From assembly GCA_963777625.1 (NCBI GenBank), contig CAVZRO010000024.1, positions 108,133-172,132 on the forward strand: a DNA stretch of 64,000 nucleotides, given 5' to 3'. Numbering within the stretch: the stretch's first letter is position 1; each line of letters begins with the position of its first letter. Shown piece after piece: positions 61,401 through 64,000 of this stretch. The notes under the pieces were generated by a model. It saw nothing but the letters and a program-made list of their open reading frames with translations. It ran no database searches and was not told the origin of the DNA. This stretch comes from DATDIC01 sp963777625. GTDB taxonomy: Bacteria; Pseudomonadota; Alphaproteobacteria; Acetobacterales; Acetobacteraceae. The position numbers were made by a program, and so were the translations under genes.

Positions 61401-62269
61401 GTTTCCAGCCGCTCTCGCTCGCCGGCAAGGGCAACTGTTTGCTGCTCGATGCGCTCGGCACGGCCGGCGGCAATCCAGTGTGCTCCGAATTGCGCAAACC
61501 GCTCTCGCAGCAGGTTGGCGGCGGCCGGATTCAGGTCGCACAGCGCGGCGGCAAGTGGTGGGACGGAGTTTCCAACGGCCAAAATCCCAAGCCCGTGTCC
61601 GTGCAGAAATTCAAATGACGGATACCGCGCCACCAGTTCAGTCCAGAGCCTCCAGACACCGAATTCTCGCTCCCGCACATTGATATCGTGCAGCAGAACG
61701 ATCGCCCGATTCGACAGCTTCGGCAGCCATTGCTCGAAATCGTGTCTCACTGCATCGTACGTATGCAGACCGTCGATATGCAGCAGGTCAATCGAGCCAT
61801 CAGGGAAGTAGGGCACCGCCTCGTCAAAGCTGAGGCGCAGGAGTTCGGAAAATGCGCCGTAGCGTTCCTGGTTGAAGACGCTGAGTCCGCGATAGACACT
61901 CTCGTCGTAGATGCCCGCGTGCTCGTCACCCTTCCACGTGTCGATCGCATAACAGCGGCCGGCGATGCCGCGTCGTTGCATCGCCTCGCAGAACGCCCCG
62001 TACGACACGCCGTTATGGGTGCCGAGTTCCACGACCATGGTGGGGCGTATGGCGCTCACAAACCAGTGCGCGAATGGCACATGTCCCCACCATGCGCTCA
62101 TCGCGCCGATTCTGGACGGAATCCAGAAAATGCTTTCGAGATCCGGCGAGATGAGCGCTTCGACCAAAGCGCCCCCTGGCATCGTCGTCAAAGTGCTCGA
62201 GAGCTCATTGTTGGGCATGGGACAGGCAGTTTTTTCCTGATCGTAAGTAGGTGAAACGAAGACAGGCAT
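58481..62269 (-). CDS. Multidomain surface-glycan protein: methyltransferase, coiled coil, glycosyltransferase, RgpF-like domain
   Basis: A 1262-residue protein. Residues about 60-220 are a class I methyltransferase-like domain (MVVELGTHNGVSYGAFCEAM; DGSIDLLHIDGLHTYDAV). About 270-390 is coiled coil (AERIEQQTVALAGERERLET). About 540-930 is a GT-B (GT4-like) glycosyltransferase (IGIGTITIRKGVEFFIAAAA; ADICFLSSRLDPLPN). About 1020-1255 matches rhamnan synthesis RgpF-type domains (AVHGHFHYPDLLEDFLLRL; NRGRNIGPLFTGF; HFHGKRSPH). Such fusions build or modify O-antigen or capsule chains. ATG 62269 or 62218 could start it. No glycan-export genes are in view. Confidence 0.88.
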   Translation of the reverse strand: MPVFVSPTYDQEKTACPMPNNELSSTLTTMPGGALVEALISPDLESIFWIPSRIGAMSAWWGHVPFAHWFVSAIRPTMVVELGTHNGVSYGAFCEAMQRRGIAGRCYAIDTWKGDEHAGIYDESVYRGLSVFNQERYGAFSELLRLSFDEAVPYFPDGSIDLLHIDGLHTYDAVRHDFEQWLPKLSNRAIVLLHDINVREREFGVWRLWTELVARYPSFEFLHGHGLGILAVGNSVPPLAAALCDLNPAAANLLRERFAQFGAHWIAAGRAERIEQQTVALAGERERLETAVAEYARQDAHHRTRIAEAEERAKAATAEATAAAQQAPLLRSRISRQVEQIAGRDLEIERLQAEIERLRQEIAAAAVGARQSIASSQQLVRALQIQLAGVLESTSWRVTAPLRNVATAVRARKLAPQPAQIAPGHAPTDVELIAASGLFDENHYAGTQHARAIGVDPILHYLREGEAAGLEPSALFDPVFYRERHTDLNGSDYSSLVHYILFGRKEGRSVRSAADSLVYPTDGISPGRETVIVAVHEATRTGAAILAWNIVGELEKRYNVVVLLKEGGPIEQAFSASASAVVALPKEFVVHGGETDALVRKIVQHYAPKYAIANSVETRYFVPSFERANIPTVTLIHEFSTSVRPLGTLHELFQTASHVVFSAQVVANSALKDYRSLEARHFDILAQGVCRLPPDNAAATANGGSAQGDLSRLPDNDGSVLVIGIGTITIRKGVEFFIAAAASVRRRHPTSKIAFAWVGKCYWFDEPYRDYLNEQIKRADVGASFTFLGEFEDLEPVYARADICFLSSRLDPLPNIAIDSAVRGIPVICFDQASGFADILKSSGDTQDLVVPYLDADAAARLIVELADDPGRRAALSEAMRIMAAARFDMARYVEAIDARGSKSAQATAQERRDHQLILRSQSFNAHLYLGPLAVTTPIERAISRYLHASRLVAPRGRPRTGMLVRRPMEGFHPLIYASESPDYDETKGEDPLTHYLRTERPQGRWQHEIIRPHAGPFLNGSALRIAVHGHFHYPDLLEDFLLRLRRNITPVELLLTTSSDDRAQVISDVLSRLDVQGATVTVMPNRGRNIGPLFTGFSQKMLARFDVIGHFHGKRSPHVDASIGDTWRDFLWEHLLGSEHPMLDVIVDAFASQPTLGLVFPEDPHLNDWDDDRALADDLAARMGLALPLPNHFDFPQGTMFWARPQALKPLMDLGLTWDDYPAEPVPPDGTSLHALERLIPFSAMHTGHRYATTYLEARVR

Positions 62270-62395
62270 AGCAGGTGCGTTCAGGGTCGGGAACGCTTTC
62301 CGTCAAAGGTCGCTGACACGGGCCATCGCGGTATCCACGTTTGCGGTGAAAGCCCTTATGGGGCACGCTCCAGTCCTGATCCTGCGCTCTGGGTT

Positions 62396-62692
62396 CACTG
62401 ATACTGCATTTCACGTCGCCGGAAGCCGGACAGATTCAGGTACGCGAAGAACCGGTGCGGCACCGTTTCGGCCGCACCGACGATCATGTCTGCCCGGCAC
62501 GTCCGATGAGATCTGAAATGCGGGATCAGTCGAAATGGCAGCGCATTCCGCAATCTTCAGCGTATTGCCATTCAGAGCGCCGATTTCGAGATAGGTGTTT
62601 GGCTTAAGAATAGAGTGAGGCCTGTTGAGAAACACCTGGGAGAACATGCAATTCAACTCAATGAAAGGCCGTTCATTGCTATGCAAAGCCAT
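62396..62692 (-). pseudogene. Remnant of a methyltransferase-like gene with internal deletion
   Basis: From ATG 62692 the frame reads MALHSNERPFIELNCMFSQ and HSILKPNTYLEIGALNGNTL, a SAM-methyltransferase-like start similar in style to the first domain of the adjacent large protein, then KIAECAAISTDPAFQI. Near 62500 it loses sense; the next frame resumes ADMIVGAAETVPHRFFAYLN and LSGFRRREMQYQ before a stop at 62396. Only about 100 codons survive of a gene that is normally over 200. It lies just upstream of the glycosyltransferase and may be part of a decayed glycan cluster. Confidence 0.55.
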
Positions 62693-62699
62693 ACTCCCG

Positions 62700-63214
62700 A
62701 ATGGCAAGGTCCCGTGTATGGCGCCTACGCGGAAATGCTCTGCTCTGAAGCAGGCATCTCCGCTGGCGTGCGGGGACCGACGATGATGAGCACTATGTCT
62801 ATGCGATGGCCCTATGAAGCCTTTCCGCTGGGCTTGCAGTCCATGCCGATGGGCGATGCTTGGATCTCGGCAGGCAAAGTCGAAGCCCGCAGCGTGACGC
62901 AAGGGCGCTTTCAATGCTTCCATTACCGGCCGGGTGGCGTCGAACTGTTCATGTGGGGGCGACCCACCCATGGACAAAGCAGATTCCTCGAACCGAATTC
63001 TGCCTCATAGTTCTTTGTTATTTGCAATGTGCCGCCGATATGGCTGCCTGGACCCGGCGAAACTGAAAGTTACGGACCTCATCCGGTGCTTGACTGGTCG
63101 GCGCAGTTTCCCGTCATGAGTTTCTGCGCATTCCGTGATGGTTTCCAACCGGACGGCACTTCTTTCGAGGTGACGAAGCCCGTCATGCGCGCCTCAACTG
63201 AGGCTGCCAGGCCC
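62700..63214. other. Region without a confident gene
   Basis: A 131-codon frame on the plus strand (62615-63010) and a longer one on the minus strand are open, but neither shows a recognisable domain, ribosome binding site or typical codon pattern. The stretch gtcatgcgcgcctcaactga near 63180 does not match the repeat families. It is probably decayed sequence between the methyltransferase remnant and the PEP-CTERM gene. Confidence 0.5.
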
Positions 63215-63829
63215 TCAACGCTGGCGCCGGAATGCCACTAGCCCGAGAGCACCCAGCGCGAACACCGCCAAAGAGGGTGGCTCTGGCACGGCATTCCGAT
63301 CATATTCATACGTGACCACCAGCTTCCCATGGTAGCCGCCGAACGCGTCGTCGAACGCCCCCCAGCCGTCTGACTGCAGCACTTCGCCGCCGAGATTGAA
63401 GGTGAAATCTTGCGCGTTCGCGTAGTCCGCAGGGTTATCAGCAGCGGACCCGGCCAGCGTCGCGGTGACATGTGCCTCCACTATAGAATAAGTAGGACCG
63501 GAGAGCGCCACGCCCCCGAGTGTCTTAAGATCATTCAGGTCGGCCGGGGTGCCATAACTGTAAAGGTCTGTGACCGTGAGCGCGATCACGGGCTCGCTCG
63601 AATCGCCGTAATTGATCATAGGCTCAGTCCACTCCGTCCGCGCTGAGACGCTGAGTGTCACCTGGAGGAGAGTGCCCAGTGCGGTGTTAAACGCCGGAAC
63701 ATCAACATCGCTGTAAGCTCCAAAGACAAGGTCACCATTTCCGGAGAAGTGATAGGTGTGATTTATCGTCGCGGCCGAGGCTGGGACAACACTTAACATG
63801 CCCACGATAGCAAACGGTGGAACCTTCAT
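63215..63829 (-). CDS. PEP-CTERM sorting-domain exported protein
   Basis: A 204-residue secreted protein from ATG 63829, chosen for a ggaggaaac site. The signal peptide is KVPPFAIVGMLSVVPASA; the mature part is a beta-rich domain (TYHFSGNGDLVFGAYSDVDV, ALGTLLQVTLSVSARTEW) like choice-of-anchor domains. The end is VPEPPSLAVFALGALGLVAF followed by RRQR, a clear exosortase signal. It may be co-exported with the glycan made by the neighbouring large protein; PEP-CTERM systems are commonly linked to exopolysaccharide. Confidence 0.9.
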   Translation of the reverse strand: MKVPPFAIVGMLSVVPASAATINHTYHFSGNGDLVFGAYSDVDVPAFNTALGTLLQVTLSVSARTEWTEPMINYGDSSEPVIALTVTDLYSYGTPADLNDLKTLGGVALSGPTYSIVEAHVTATLAGSAADNPADYANAQDFTFNLGGEVLQSDGWGAFDDAFGGYHGKLVVTYEYDRNAVPEPPSLAVFALGALGLVAFRRQR

Positions 63830-63861
63830 CGCATGTTTCCTCCGTGGCTTACGAGCGGGCG

Positions 63862-63875
63862 GCGAATATATTCGC
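63862..63875. promoter_or_regulatory. 14-bp perfect palindrome upstream of the PEP-CTERM gene
   Basis: gcgaatatattcgc is a perfect AT-centred palindrome 33 bp before the 63829 start codon, in a GC-rich surrounding. It is a plausible operator for a dimeric regulator; no second copy was noticed in this window. Confidence 0.45.
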
Positions 63876-64000
63876 GGCCGGCCTAAACCACAAGTAATAT
63901 GGATGTGACGGGACTGATCCGTCGGCAGAATGGTGGCACTCCTCAACTGATAGGGCGCTTGTCTGCCTGAATTTGAAAAATATTGGCGTCCCGTACGGGA

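Noticed and set aside
62615..63010. 131-codon plus-strand frame
   Set aside because: Starts antisense inside the methyltransferase remnant and shows no domain; treated as decayed sequence.

Overview
The window reads as a GC-rich alphaproteobacterial chromosome, most likely Acetobacteraceae/Rhodospirillales. This is inferred from gene content and order (rplU-rpmA-obgE-proB-proA-nadD-rsfS, a fetAB pair, three PEP-CTERM proteins, a soxBDAG operon, several palindromic repeat families); no rRNA or tRNA is visible to confirm it. Coding is dense and most starts have a purine-rich ribosome binding site.

Layout. 1-2.3 kb: end of a luciferase-like oxidoreductase, an SDR, a phytanoyl-CoA dioxygenase-like protein, a small helical protein. 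2.3-8.4 kb: housekeeping block with a clear sigma70 promoter before rplU, split by two repeat-rich gaps. 8.5-16.6 kb: glutathione reductase, a GxxExxY gene inside inverted repeats, an orphan molybdenum hydroxylase large subunit, an EmrAB efflux pair, a Crp/Fnr regulator. 16.7-18.5 kb: a membrane [2Fe-2S] class III cyclase beside that regulator, a possible local redox-to-cyclic-nucleotide circuit. 18.5-22.6 kb: coiled-coil protein, a chimeric recombination scar, an M20 peptidase, a CPT-like kinase. 22.8-26.5 kb: fetA-fetB-glpD and a convergent PEP-CTERM protein. 27-33 kb: LutA-like protein, LysR, GNAT, MFS, trxB, LysR, a possible structured RNA. 33-37 kb: a GH5 hydrolase carrying an in-frame repeat insertion, a GT-C-like membrane protein, a fluoroacetate-dehalogenase-like hydrolase. 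37-49.7 kb: a catabolic region on the minus strand (soxB-soxD-soxA-soxG, two SDRs, a CinA-like protein, VOC protein, alpha/beta hydrolase, SMP-30 protein) with a divergent GMC oxidoreductase. 50-54 kb: phage-shock locus, pspA-pspB-pspC-yccF divergent from pspF with a sigma54 promoter and activator palindromes. 54-64 kb: an IS4-type element inside a repeat, a DegP-like protease, PEP-CTERM proteins and a 1262-residue methyltransferase/glycosyltransferase protein.

The most striking property of the whole window is that at least eight otherwise well-preserved genes (proA, glpD, a LysR, an MFS, GH5, soxA, pspC, pspF) each need exactly one single-base correction to read through. Seven of the eight are extra bases. 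Sequencing or assembly indels are the simplest explanation; genuine decay is the alternative, and the affected genes are listed as disrupted with both frames described.

The second theme is repeats. A palindrome of about 150 bp (core tggattcccgc...gcgggaatgac) recurs at least six times. It has been entered by a MITE-like element with DnaA-box sequences, entered by the IS4 element, expanded into short tandem arrays, inserted in frame into the GH5 gene, and used as the 3' end of the cyclase gene.
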